Origin: Tetraselmis striata
Lineage: Eukaryota; Chlorophyta; Chlorodendrophyceae; Chlorodendrales; Chlorodendraceae
Length of the DNA stretch: 64,000 nucleotides
Reading direction: 5' to 3'
NCBI GenBank assembly: GCA_006384855.1
Contig: VCJN01003586.1
Span: 150,729-214,728 of the forward strand
Position numbers and translations under genes: made by a program. Numbering within the stretch: the stretch's first letter is position 1; each line of letters opens with the position of its first letter. The notes under the pieces are model-generated. The model worked only from the letters and a program-made list of their open reading frames with translations. It made no database searches and had not been told where the DNA came from. Positions 46,990-56,893 of the stretch are shown piece by piece.

Positions 46990-47355
46990 TGGACGTAGAC
47001 GCGCGGGGCGGGAAAGTGAGACGGCGGGCCGCGCCGTCATTCTTCGACCTTGCCGAATCCTTTTGGGCTTCCCGGGCTTGGGCCTGGGGTTCTTGGGGTC
47101 GTAGGGTGGGCCGGTGGGCCGGTGGGGCGGCGGGGTCGGCGGCGGGGCTTGGGGATGAGCTCGTCCTCGGTGAGGGCGCCCCCGAAGCGTTGGTTGATGG
47201 CCGACTTCGCCGCGGTTGTGACCGTGTAGTCGGCGTGTCGTTGGAGAAGCTCCTCTAGAGCACCGCCGATGCGGGCGAACCATAGTCAAAGTATCGGGGC
47301 CGGAGGAGACTAGCACGTATAATCTCGGCGAGCGTATCATCTCCCGCGCCCGCAT
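46990..47355 (-). pseudogene. Gag C-terminal fragment of the decayed DIRS-type element
   Basis: In one - strand frame DTLAEIIRASLLRPRYFDYG corresponds to KTVAQVVRRSLLKPGFADYG in the intact gag. Later pieces fit its SAAKAAVQQRFG region in another frame. Confidence 0.75.
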
Positions 47356-47374
47356 CGCCCGCCGCCTTGAGGCG

Positions 47375-47790
47375 GATGTTAGTTGTACTCGTACCGATAC
47401 TCGGCAGCTTGATCAATACTCGTACACCGCGATATACATGTACTCGGCTGCCCGTGCTCCGGATATATGGCTATATATGACATGCTCGGATCTTTTTGTA
47501 TATTTTATTGGTTTCGGAGCCTTGGTTGCAATCCAGGAGTGGGTCGTTGGTTCGAATCCCGTACAGCCCGGTATTCGGAATTAGTCGTCCATGGATGGGA
47601 CGGGATGGAATGTTAGTTGTACTCGTACTTGTCTTCGGCTGCCCGTTATCGATACTCGTTCATCGCGATATATCAGCATTGGGCCGGCCGTGCTACACCC
47701 GATATATGTATACTTTAGGCGCGGCTCCCAGCAGATAAATGACATGCTCGGATCTTTTGTGTTGCTTTCAGCGGAGGTAGGCGAGGAGTA
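47375..47790 (+). repeat. Right inverted flank (unit - tRNA-like - unit)
   Basis: Units at about 47378-47500 and 47608-47780 share TTAGTTGTACTCGTAC, a GATACTCG/CGCGATATA block, CGGCTGCCCG and GACATGCTCGGATCTTTT. They are the complement of the left flank. Confidence 0.75.
47512..47566 (+). other. tRNA-Cys-like fragment
   Basis: CTTGG-TTGCAAT-CCAGG gives a 7-base loop with GCA (Cys anticodon) in the proper place, followed by GTTGGTTCGAATCCC (B box). The D arm and acceptor are not recognisable. It is the inverted counterpart of 43165-43215. Confidence 0.55.
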
Positions 47791-50331
47791 AGTCGCAGCG
47801 GTGTGGGTTGCTTGCGCCGAAGGCCGCGATTGCCGTCTTAAGGACGCCAACGTCCGACGCACTAGGGGGACCTCCTGGCTAGCCGCTCGTTCAATCGCCG
47901 CTGCATTGTCGTGCTGTTACGGGTACTTAGTCGAGTCGATAAACGCTCACTCACATCGCTGTGCACTGTGCGATCGGTGTAGTGCGAGCAGAAGCGCTAC
48001 ATCAAAAGTGACGAGCGCAGTGGCATCTCTAGCATCACCACCTAAGTAGTGCTGGAAGTTCGGGACTGTGAGGTCGGGATCTGTCGATGGTCACCTGGCA
48101 AAGCCGCCAGCCGCCTCCACTCTAGAAACTTCGGGAGCTCCTAGAAAGTCCGGCGCGTCGTGTTAAGTAGCATCGACAGCCGGTCGAAAAGTTTTACGAG
48201 TAGCGGTGCGACGTAAGTGCCCGTGCCACTCGGTGTGTATGACTAGCCTCACTTAAGTCGTGAAGAATGAATGATAGAAGAAAGTGTGTACACAGTAGTA
48301 CGAGAACTCAGGGGGTTGAAAGGAAGACTTTCTTAATAGTCGTACTGTATTTGTAATATATATAATATTCGCATAAATTCGGACTTTCTTATTAGCGAAT
48401 TTCTTCGCCACGAGTCGGCACCCGTAGCAGTGCATGAATGACATCCTCCCGAGGTTCCTCACTAACAACTCGGACACCAAAACCCCAACCCATGGTTTAT
48501 ATGACCCACCGCTTGAGTCCGTACTTGGTTGAGGCAGCTTCAACGTAACTTTTTCCGCCCGCCGGTATGACCACTTACTCAACGATGCTCATGCGTCGGC
48601 CAGCTACAATGCCGCCGCGATGCGCGAGGCGTGGGGCCGCCTCCAGCATGCGGCTACTATTGGCCACCTCGGTGACGCGGATGCTTGCGTGATGGAGCGG
48701 GAGGCGCAAGCTGCGTCGGGCTCGCAAAATGATCCGACGGCATTTCTAGACCACCCCAACAACTCTCCAGAATGATGTGGGCACTCTCCCTGTCACAGGC
48801 ATGGAACGGGACTTCAATGTTCGGCCAGCTCGACGCGGCGTCGGGCATGTAGACGGTGGCCATCCCCACCGCGCGGACGGTCATAACTCCGCATGAGCTG
48901 CGGGAAGTCGCTGCCGGGTACTTCTTGCTGCCTAGCCCATGCCTGGCCCCGGTGGTGGTGGTGGAGCCATCGGATCAATCTACCCTCGCCATAGCACAAC
49001 CCCGTCACTGTCGACCTCTTTGACGACGCGGTCATGAACCTTTCGGCACTTGGAGACGCTCATTGGCATGTACATCACGACGCTCTCGTAGACGCCTTCT
49101 GCGATCACTGTGTTCACAGCGTCGTATCTGGGTATCATTGTACGCCGGGAGGTGGATGACTTGCTCCAGCGGGCAGTGCCTCTTGGCAACACCGTACCCA
49201 AGGATGAACTCAAGGACCGTGCTTGTGCCGGGCGCATGCCCCCCCCCCCCCCCCCGGCGTTCGACGTCGTGAATGGGAGCTATGATCTCCGGAGCTTGAA
49301 GCCCACGCTGCCATAGTTCTAGACTATACGGTACGGGGTCAAGTACACCGCGGTGCAGCCCCGGGCCACGGCTGTGGACCGGTTTGAGCGCTCCATGCTT
49401 GGCGACATACGACGAGTGTTGGTAATGCGGGATGCGGCGTGACACAACACGGAGACGGGACTGAAGGGCCCACTTCGAGACATCATGGACATGTCGGATT
49501 TCATGGGCATGGTCTTCGGCACATTGGGGGAGGTGAGCAAGGGGGGTGTGCAACACTGTGCGCACTGTCGCATGCTTGGCCGCGGATCGGGGTGCCCTCT
49601 CATCGCGGGGCACTCGGTGCACCACCCGGGCTCACCAGGAGGCCTTACTCGCAAGATATTTCCTCAGGGTCCTAAAATTGGTGGCGGCTCGAGACCGTGC
49701 TCGCTGCCTCATCAGACGGCGCAGATCCGTCCTCCATCCCGTTGCCGAAGCTGCACAGCACGTCCGTGGATCACCCTCCCACACATATTCACGTGTGGCC
49801 CGGACTCTAAACCACACGTGCGCGCATCACTCACCCATCCCGCCTCTTGCACGATGCGGGCCACTTTTCGGCGGCTTCATGTGTTGATCTTTTACTGAGT
49901 AATGCTTTTAGCGGTGGGTTTGTTTTTGGCCTTTTTTATAATCCACACCAGTACGAGCATATATGGATTAGGTGTGTTGATATCTTTAGTTCTTTTTTCT
50001 CTGTGGAATTCTTCGTTTAATTTGTAATTCTGGCCCTTTTGTAATTCTCACGAGCATGTGGAGATAGAAAGATAGCAAGAACATTTCCTGCGGCGCAGCA
50101 ACGATTATACCTTTTTAGATCTGATATATACGCTTTACAATACGAAGATACGAAAATTTCATGTTTTTTCCCTTTTTTTCTTCCTTGGTTTACGAGGGCA
50201 CGCGATACAAAACACTTTTGGAAAAAGCGCTCCACTATGGCAAACTTCGTATGGCCGCATCGACATTCGTACACACGAAGCTTTTTTGATATACTTTAAT
50301 AGGGCTATTCACGTGCTCCGGCAGCCTGGAT
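47791..50331. other. Unidentified region, possibly decayed coding sequence
   Basis: Between 48500 and 49680 both strands have moderately long open frames. On the + strand pieces such as RREVDDLLQRAVPLGNTVPK, DIMDMSDFMGMVFGTLGEV and HCAHCRMLGRGSGC run in order with stops between them. A 17-base C run is at 49239-49255. I recognise no family; a gag-like origin is a guess. Confidence 0.3.
49239..49255 (+). repeat. Poly(C) tract, 17 bases
   Basis: Within the unidentified open frames at 49063-49316. Confidence 0.95.
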
Positions 50332-50518
50332 ATGATCTAAACTAGTTTATGGGGTTTCCTCCCTTGACCTGGCCGCTTTTCGGCTACAAGTGTTGCTCAG
50401 TGGTACGGGAACTAGGCACATGTCGTTGCGCCCTTTTTGGGTACAGCACGAGTAGACATAAAAGCAGCCATAACAGCTGAGCCTGCCATCTTCCAGTTTT
50501 CGCTGCGTTCCACGCAAC
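50332..50518 (+). repeat. Split repeat A1
   Basis: About 187 bases (ATGATCTAAACTAGTTTATG...) repeated at 53698-53884 with roughly nine differences. It contains GACATAAAAGCAG near 50453, a TATA-like element that could drive gag. Confidence 0.9.
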
Positions 50519-50519
50519 G

Positions 50520-51437
50520 GTGTTAGAACTGTCTCGTAACTTGTTGCGAGCAAGGTCACCCCAGGTTGTTCAAGACCACACCCGGCTCACGTTCGAATCG
50601 CTACACGCAGATGTGAAGGCCAAGTATACATTGCTGCGCGATCTTGCAACAGCGTCGGCCCAACTGACGGCTCGTGAGCGTGTTGTTGATGGAGACGGGG
50701 CACATGGCTCCGCGTCCGGGCAGCGCATCGCGGGACAGCCGACAGGCAGCGGGGGAGCCGCAGAGCGCCCCGACTTGCTAGAGCTAGCCCAGAGCGGCCG
50801 TGTCGGAGCAAAATCCGTGAGTGACGAGGATGACTACCTCGCGGTGCCAGAGCTACTGCAGCGAGCAGAGTCTGGCTACGAGGCCGTTCGACCGGTCAGC
50901 CGAGTGCTTGGACTCTTCCCCCTGAGCACCGACCTAACGAACGAGTACCTTAAGCAGGAGGACCGGCGTCTGCCGGCCCAGGAGGGGTATCTTTAGATGT
51001 CGTGTTTCGGCGCCCACATGGCCGCACTTTTCGTGGCTCTCGACGAGCTGCTACCCTACGTCCTTGCTGCCAACCAAGACTTCACCCCCTACCTCGCGCG
51101 AGGTCGGAACCACGCCGAAGCCATCGACAAGGCGTTTCGCTTTCGTTTGGCCTTCCTACGGAGGCTTGATGAGGTCAAGCGTGTGCACGGTGACCAAGGC
51201 GTTTTGGATATGGTGCGAGCCCAACATTTTCAGCCTGCTTCTAAGCATATGGGTTCTGCGATTTTTGTGGACCTCATGAGGGACTACGAGCGTCGAGTCT
51301 TCGAGGCGACAGTTGCCAGCAGCGCAAAAGCAACCGCTACTGCTCGGGTAGCGGCAGCGGCTGCAGAGCGCGGGCGTGGACGCGGACGCGGACGTGGTGG
51401 TGGACGCGGGCGTGGCCGCGAAGGTGAGCACGAGTGA
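50520..51437 (+). CDS. Gag-like protein with C-terminal RGG box, one in-frame stop
   Basis: One reading frame from just after A1 to 51437 is broken only by TAG at 50994-50996, directly followed by ATG (997-999). The N-terminal part is helical and acidic (SVSDEDDYLAVPELLQRAE). The middle reads FPLSTDLTNEYLKQEDRRLP, and after the stop comes ALFVALDELLPYVLAANQDF. The end has an Arg/Gly-rich RGRGRGRGRGGGRGRGRE tract, typical of nucleic-acid-binding gag tails. No ATG precedes the stop, so initiation is unclear. The TAG may be a decay mutation or a site of reinitiation or read-through. Gag identity rests on position and composition. Confidence 0.55.
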
Positions 51438-51944
51438 CGGTGTGGGGCGCCTTTCGTCGGAGCTCCTGGAGCTTTGCGAGGCCACCTTTCGGTGACCGCC
51501 GCAAAGCGCACCCTAGCAGCTCAACGACGAGATGAGCGCCATGTGTCACCACTAACCCCCCCACCTTACAGATTTCATTTAGACCTTCCTCGGTGCGGCG
51601 CTTCTTACAGCTACAACCGACGAGTGCGGCTCAACCATCCGCACACGTGCACATGGCGGTTCAACCAACCGCCCCCCGTAACGTTTCATTACGTCAAGCG
51701 TCCGTCGGTTGTCACACTGCGTGTTACAACCGGTTCGTAACGACCAAGCTTCTCGCGTGTACGTTACGCGCGTGACAGGCGCTACGAGCGCGAAGGGCGC
51801 GCGGGCCGGCCCTCTTACTTGAACCAAGCCCCGCAAACCCTTACTTGTGCTGCTGCAAACCCGTCCAGCGACTACCGGCCAACCGCCAGAAACCTAACCG
51901 TTGCTGTCGAGTACTTTGCTAACAATAGCCGTCCCCTTGTCCCT

Positions 51945-53640
51945 ATGTCGGCAAAGCGCCGCACTTACGTAATTGACGAGCCCGAAGCTGTCGCCCCTTG
52001 GGCTGCCTCACTGCTGTCTCGGCTGCAGGATGCTTTTGGCTCAGGCGAGTTAGGACAGCGGACGCTCGACCTACTCTCTAGCTCCCTCACCGCTCAGACA
52101 CTCAAGAGTTACGCTGGCAGACTCTCCTAGTTCGCGGAGTTCTGCCACGACTTCGAGAACATCAGCCCGCTGGAGGCGACCACTGCTATTGTCGCCCGGT
52201 ACGTTGCCTGGATTGGTGAGCAAGGACACATTGGGGCTAAGTCGTTGCAGCCCTACGTGTCTGCAATCAACACATTCTTCGAGTTGCACAACCTCGACCC
52301 GATCGCCAAGGACAGCCTGCACCTCACGGCAGCTCGGCGTGGGTTAATGCTACGGCAACGCTGCCTAGAGGCTGCCTCTTACGAGTTCCTCTGCCTGCTG
52401 ATGTAGCTTACAGCCTCGTCGAGCGGGCCGAGTTGAATGTGACTGCTCCCACCACAGAGTACCAGTACCACTTCCGAGCCCTCGTGGCCTCGATTGTCAA
52501 CTTGCTAGGGGACTTACTGGCGTGTTCTGCCGAGTGCGGGATGTGCGACAGTCTCGGGTGCCTCACGCAGGTCAAGCAGACAAGGCTGTCGTAAACACAC
52601 AGAAGGCAGCAGAGAGAGAAAGAAACAATGGTTACAACGTTGTCACCACCCGCCGCTATTTATGCGCATGGCTAGCTCACAGCTAGCCACCACCAAGCGG
52701 CACGCGCACTGCTAAGCGCGTCACCGTGGAGAGTCGTGCCTTGAAGTGTCGAACAGGAGGTCGTCGCTTAGAGACCTCCGCACATGTAGTTGACACATCA
52801 GTTTATACACAAGTATACAACTGATGTTACAGAGGCAGGCACATTATACTTGTGCCCGCTACGGGTACGCACATGCGTATTATCCCGTAACTACTACTGA
52901 ACAGTGTACCGGTACCAGTAGGACTCGTCTCATGATTCATCATCCACCAGTACTCGTATTGTGGCGCGTGACACACGCGCGCACACATACGATACATCAG
53001 GTACTCGTACATGAATGATGCTACGATCATACAGTACCCGTACAGAGTATGCCATTATTGTCACAGATGTGCATGTCGACGAGTATGACATTACGTTGCA
53101 TGTGTACCGCGAGAAAGGTCGCGTTGGTAGACGGGGTCCCAACGACCTGCGCGTCCTGCTCCTCCCAATATCAGAGCACCCCCGAGTTGCACGTCTCGTG
53201 CACCACTTCATCGACCACGTACAATCTATCCCCCTGGCTCGTGTTGCCTTGGCTGAAACAAACTTCTGGGCGGTCACCCAAAGCGAGCAGTCCAAATCTT
53301 GGACCGCCGCTACAATGTCAGACTAGCTCTCTACGGCCGTTTGTCTTGTCGATGCTGCTCCTCCCGCCGGCACTTCCTGGACCTCACACAGTCTTCGCAA
53401 GGGAGCAACGTCTGCCGCTAACGCTATCGGAGCTCCATTGTCCCACATTCGCTACCAAGGCGGCTGGGCCACTAACTTCGACGTCGTTCTGGACTACATC
53501 TACCCCAACGTTCTTCCTTCGCCTGGCGCAGGCTCTTCTTTGGCCACATCGCGCCCCTCCGCCACTTCCAAGTCCAACAGGACTCCACAGCGGTGGCCTT
53601 CCCGGTGCCTCCTCCATGACCAGGCGCTACCCCTTCTCCG
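51945..53640 (+). pseudogene. Tyrosine recombinase, frameshifted and interrupted by an insertion
   Basis: The core-binding domain at 51945-52380 includes LLSSSLTAQTLKSYAGRLS, TAG at 52128, then FAEFCHDFENISPLEA and ARYVAWIGEQGHIGAKSLQP. After a shift near 52385, VPLPADVAYSLVERAELN and FRALVASIVNLL follow. After another shift near 52500, GLTGVFCRVRDV is cut by an insert and resumes at 53066 as DVHVDEYDITLHVYREKG. The catalytic end TSHSLRKGATSAANAIG ... YQGGWATNFDVVLDYIYPN (about 53380-53510) keeps the His, Arg, Trp and Tyr of tyrosine recombinases. Compare HSLRSGGASAASATG...LGGWKVG...LNYI in the intact element. Confidence 0.85.
52547..53065. mobile_element. 519-bp insertion with 7-bp target duplication
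   Basis: GATGTGC occurs at 52540-52546 and 53066-53072. Across a single copy of it the recombinase reads continuously (CRVRD-VHVDE), which defines the insert exactly. The ends are weakly inverted (GACAGT... / ...ATTGTC). The insert contains an internal palindrome around 52797-52829 (ACATCAGTT...AACTGATGT) and no protein frame. A non-autonomous DNA transposon is likely. Confidence 0.75.
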
Positions 53641-53681
53641 TCAATCCACCGCTCTCTCCGTTCGCTCATGACTGGCAAAAT

Positions 53682-53699
53682 CAGACTCAACTTTGAAAT
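53682..53699 (+). repeat. Split repeat B1
   Basis: CAGACTCAACTTTGAAAT, exact copy at 53981-53998. It abuts A2, overlapping by two bases. Confidence 0.85.
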
Positions 53700-53884
53700 G
53701 ATCTAAACTAGTTTATGGGGTTTCCTCCCTTGACCTAACCGTTTTCCGGCTACAAGTGCTGCTTAGTGGTACGGGAACTAGGCACCTGTCGTTGCGCCCT
53801 TTTTGGGTACAGCACGAGTAGACATAAAAGCAGCCATAACAGCTGAGCCTGCCATCTTCCAGTTTTCGCTGCGTTCCACACAGC
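53698..53884 (+). repeat. Split repeat A2
   Basis: Direct copy of A1 (50332-50518). Confidence 0.9.
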
Positions 53885-53980
53885 GCCCCCTTACTCCGTT
53901 TTCCACGCTTTCACTTTACCTTCCTGCCAATTTCGGCACTTGACCGTGTAAAACAACCTGCGCGACCTTTTTGGAAAAAA

Positions 53981-53998
53981 CAGACTCAACTTTGAAAT
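53981..53998 (+). repeat. Split repeat B2, right end of element
   Basis: Exact 18-base copy of B1, about 97 bases beyond A2. Confidence 0.85.
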
Positions 53999-54077
53999 CA
54001 GCGTAAAATAGTTCTAAGTACAGTGACTATACCGATATAATGAATACCGATATAGTGAACATACCGATATAGTGAAC

Positions 54078-54103
54078 GGGGGGGGGGGGGGGGGGGGGGG
54101 GGG
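54078..54103 (+). repeat. Poly(G) tract, 26 bases
   Basis: Directly follows ATAGTGAAC in the left sub-terminal region of the pogo-like element. Confidence 0.95.
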
Positions 54104-54186
54104 CGGATCCTTAACACCGGGAAAAATCCCTATGTATACCCCTATAATAAACTTACCAATATAATAAATTTACCGCTATAGTGAAC

Positions 54187-54209
54187 GGGGGGGGGGGGGG
54201 GGGGGGGGG
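54187..54209 (+). repeat. Poly(G) tract, 23 bases
   Basis: Second left tract, again directly after TATAGTGAAC. Confidence 0.95.
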
Positions 54210-54430
54210 ACACAATGCCCCAAACTATACCGATATAGTAAACTTCTCTACATAACGGCAGTGTTGCCGACGCCGAACCCGGCCGTTGGCGTGTTCCGAT
54301 AGCCGGTACCGTTCCAGTACGGGCGCAGAGGCCTCTACAGCCACTCGGCGGCGGCGGCGGCGGCGGCACACTGCGGCACATTGCGCCCACCGCCACTCAA
54401 CTGCCCCACCGCGTACGTCGCCATCGCGCC

Positions 54431-55782
54431 ATGGCGACGCCCACCGAGCAGCGCTGTTCCTATCTAGACAACTGCAGGATAAGGCCTGGAGGGCCTCAAC
54501 CCAGCCTAGAGCGCTGTGGCGCGCAAGGGTGCAGCAACTTCCTACACCATCTCTGCCAGGCGGAGTACGAGGCTGCTCACACGGAGCTCGATCCTGGCGA
54601 GTTGAACAAGCGTTGCCTGCCATGCTTGGCCAAGCCCAGTAAACAACCCGCACCCCAACACGCTCCCACAGCAGGGGGCTTGCAACCGACTCGCCGTAGC
54701 CCACACGTCGCTGCTTCGTCGCAACGTCTTTCGCAGTCGAGACTATCCTTGGGCGGACCGAACTCAACCGCCGCAGCGTCCAGCCCCCCCCCCGGTGCGC
54801 TCATCACCGCGCCTAGCATCGCGCCAGCAGTCAGCCGCAGCCGCCAGCCAAGCAGCCGCGGGCTCCAGCCTATTAGCGACCAACGACTCGACAGCCAGAC
54901 AGCTAGACCTTAGCGCAAACGACTCAGCCGCCAGCGAGGCTGCCAGTGACGATGAGCTGCATGCGAGTGATGCTGAGCAGCAGCCGCGGCGTCGTGGGCG
55001 GCAGCCATGGCAGCGAGTAGCGCCTGGGCAGAAGCGCACCTCCCTTACTGTCGACCAGCAGGTTGAACTCCTGAAGTATGTCGAGAGCTTTGCAGTCGGC
55101 GATAGGCCTAGCTTCGTTAACATTGCGATGTGGGCGAAAGAAACCTTCACGCTGAAAGCCCCACCTTCCAAGGGCTATATTTCCAAGCTATTGAAAGCCA
55201 AAAGCACCCTCTTGAGTAAGTATTTTCCTTGCCTGCTGTGCACTTGTGAATACATTAAATATTGCTTATCTGCCGCCGCTGCCTATGCACTTTCTTTATA
55301 TGTATTGCCAATGTGCCGTTGCTAACATTCACTCATGTTGTGTACAGGCACACACTCCTCTCTCAGCTCTAAGAATGCATCCCGCAAGCGCAAGCGGTTT
55401 GCCTACACCGAGCCGCAAGCGCGGCTGGAGGAATTGCTGCTGGATTGGATACGCCATCACGACGCCACTCATGGAGGCAAGGTTCCATTAAGTGACATGA
55501 TGATTCTGGAGCAGGTAAGCCCGCGCGGTGTATGTTTAGAATGTTGTGTGCTACTTTATTTGTTAGTCAATGGCATTGCCGTATGCAGTGTAGTGATGCG
55601 TGTTGTGTGCTTTCATTCAGGCCAAATTGCTTGCGGCGGGGAATGAGTTGGTGTTTGATGAAAAAAAGTTCAACTATTCTAGCAAATGGTTGCTGAAATT
55701 CAAGCAAGCCAACAACATCAACCGGATGCGCTTTCACGGCGAGGCACACGTCAAACCGCACACGGCAGGCCTCCGTCCGTGA
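54431..55782 (+). CDS. Zinc-finger plus CENP-B-type HTH protein of pogo-like element, three exons, one frameshift
   Basis: Exons 54431-55215, 55348-55514 and 55621-55782 have GT-AG junctions whose phases agree. The N-terminus (CSYLDNCRIR ... CGAQGCSNFLHHLCQAEYE ... CLPCLA) is a Cys/His cluster like a small zinc finger. A Ser/Ala-rich linker follows. Then LTVDQQVELLKYVESFAVGD and SKGYISKLLKAKSTLLS form a pogo/psq-type helix-turn-helix. Exon 2 (KRKRFAYTEPQARLEELLLD ... PLSDMMILEQ) and exon 3 (FNYSSKWLLKFKQANNINRM ... FHGEAH) form the second CENP-B HTH. The reading frame slips by one base at the ten-C run 54784-54793, so the linker is read in two frames. The catalytic DDE domain is absent after the stop at 55780. 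It is likely a decaying transposon gene, and a DNA-binding-only derivative is possible. Confidence 0.65.
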
Positions 55783-56047
55783 ATTCTTCCCTCCCGCTCC
55801 CCGCCCCCCAGCACCGTAGTCACTCCTGCCCTCTCCGGCACCTTAGAAAGCCATGTAAAGTAATCAAGAACTCTTGAAACACAAATCCAGAGTCACATGT
55901 TGCCTTGCATGGGCACAGACTGCTACAGTGAACGGGGTCACCGTTACAATAAACAATAGTACCGATTTAGTAAACCGTTTACTATAGCGGTCGGGTGGGC
56001 CTGCTTATAATGAACACCGATATAGTGAACATACCGATATAGTGAAC

Positions 56048-56065
56048 GGGGGGGGGGGGGGGGGG
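56048..56065 (+). repeat. Poly(G) tract, 18 bases
   Basis: Right sub-terminal region of the pogo-like element, after ATAGTGAAC as on the left. Confidence 0.95.
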
Positions 56066-56095
56066 ACGCAATGTTTATTATATCGGTATAGTCTG

Positions 56096-56488
56096 TTATG
56101 TACTCTACACTGTTGTACTTTGTACTGCGGGAGCCGACGGAGGAGCGAAGAACTGGCGACTGAGGCGGACGAGAACGAGTACAAGCCAAGCGAAGTACGA
56201 GTATGAGCATTGCGAGTGCGAGTACAAGTGAAGGCGAAGTACTGGTACGAGGACGACGAGGCGACAGTACGCGCGACTACAAGGCGACTAGTAGTGCAGG
56301 ACAGTATTACGAGTACCCACATGGGGTGCAAGTAACCTGTACTTACGCCTGCGTACCAGCAGGAGCGCGATTGTTGTGCGCGCTGGTAAAATACCTAGCG
56401 TTAAATAGAGCGCTGCCATAGGAGCGTATTACCAGTAGGTACTAGAACCTACTGGAACCATCTAGAACGCTATGGCATTTGCTATAGC
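56096..56488. other. Spacer between two mobile elements
   Basis: No recognised feature. Many GTAC(T/G) and CGAGTAC words are present, a composition seen elsewhere in the non-coding DNA of the window. Confidence 0.4.
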
Positions 56489-56517
56489 ATTAGACAGAGT
56501 GCGAGTCACGTTGCCAG
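56489..56517 (-). repeat. Split repeat B2, outer end
   Basis: 29 bases (ATTAGACAGAGTGCGAGTCA...) identical to 56828-56856. Sixty unique bases separate it from A2. Confidence 0.9.
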
Positions 56518-56577
56518 AAGCGAGTGTCTTGTCTTACAAGCCCCTCGCCACACCAAACAAGATGGGTGGGACGGGTG

Positions 56578-56828
56578 GGTGCGTGAAGCGCAACAGCAAA
56601 AGGGATGAGCGCTATGGTCTAGACAGTTGGCTAAGTAGTAGCTGCAGGCAGGCAGGGAAACAGGTCGGGAGCTGGTGCGGTCGCGAGTCCGCTGCTCACT
56701 GTCCCATCCTGGAAGATTCTAGACAGAGCCGATGACTGGCTACTGTGCTATATTTTCCAGGCGGTAGTCGTTCGACCGCACAACTCGGTCCGTCGTCTGA
56801 CTAAGCTCAGTTAAGTACTTAACAACGA
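56578..56828 (-). repeat. Split repeat A2
   Basis: 251 bases identical to 61148-61398. Confidence 0.95.
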
Positions 56829-56856
56829 TTAGACAGAGTGCGAGTCACGTTGCCAG
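56828..56856 (-). repeat. Split repeat B1
   Basis: 29 bases identical to 56489-56517. It abuts A2, sharing base 56828. Confidence 0.9.
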
Positions 56857-56893
56857 GCAAAACCGGAAGGCCACAGTTACCGGTGAAAACCAG

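Larger units (their letters stand above)
42958..47790 (-). mobile_element. Decayed DIRS-type tyrosine-recombinase retroelement bracketed by tRNA-containing inverted repeats
   Basis: On the - strand the order is gag (47355-46990), RT (46985-45830), RNase H (45807-44959) and recombinase (44933-44163), followed by an inverted copy of repeat X. Each coding segment resembles the intact element at 56489-61398, but frames are broken throughout. About 400 bp on each flank (42958-43360 and 47375-47790) are inverted relative to each other, each built as unit, tRNA-like sequence, unit. Whether these flanks are part of the element or later insertions is unresolved. Confidence 0.7.
50332..53998 (+). mobile_element. 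Tyrosine-recombinase retroelement with split direct repeats, lacking RT (second family)
   Basis: Order on the + strand: A1 (50332-50518), gag (50520-51437), recombinase remnants (51945-53640), B1 (53682-53699), A2 (53698-53884), B2 (53981-53998). This is again the A1-ORF-B1-A2-B2 plan, with repeats unrelated in sequence to the other two families. A1 and A2 are about 95% identical. No RT or RNase H is present between gag and recombinase, so the copy is an internal deletion derivative. Confidence 0.8.
54021..56095 (+). mobile_element. pogo/Tigger-like DNA transposon, about 2.1 kb
   Basis: Left end CAGTGACTATACCGATATAATGAA follows TA. The right end is the complement of CAGACTATACCGATATAATAAA. 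Sub-terminal CCGATATAGTGAAC motifs repeat on both sides, as in Tigger and pogo terminal regions. The interior encodes a CENP-B-like DNA-binding protein but no DDE transposase domain. Long G runs sit next to the sub-terminal repeats at both ends. Confidence 0.7.

Noticed and set aside
47512-47566. Functional tRNA-Cys gene
   Set aside because: It has an anticodon-like loop GCA and a B box, but no recognisable D arm or acceptor stem and poor T-stem pairing.
50332-53884. Ordinary LTR retrotransposon with 187-bp LTRs
   Set aside because: The direct repeats could be LTRs, but the element encodes a tyrosine recombinase and has a second short repeat pair (53682 and 53981) around the right copy, which fits split direct repeats instead.
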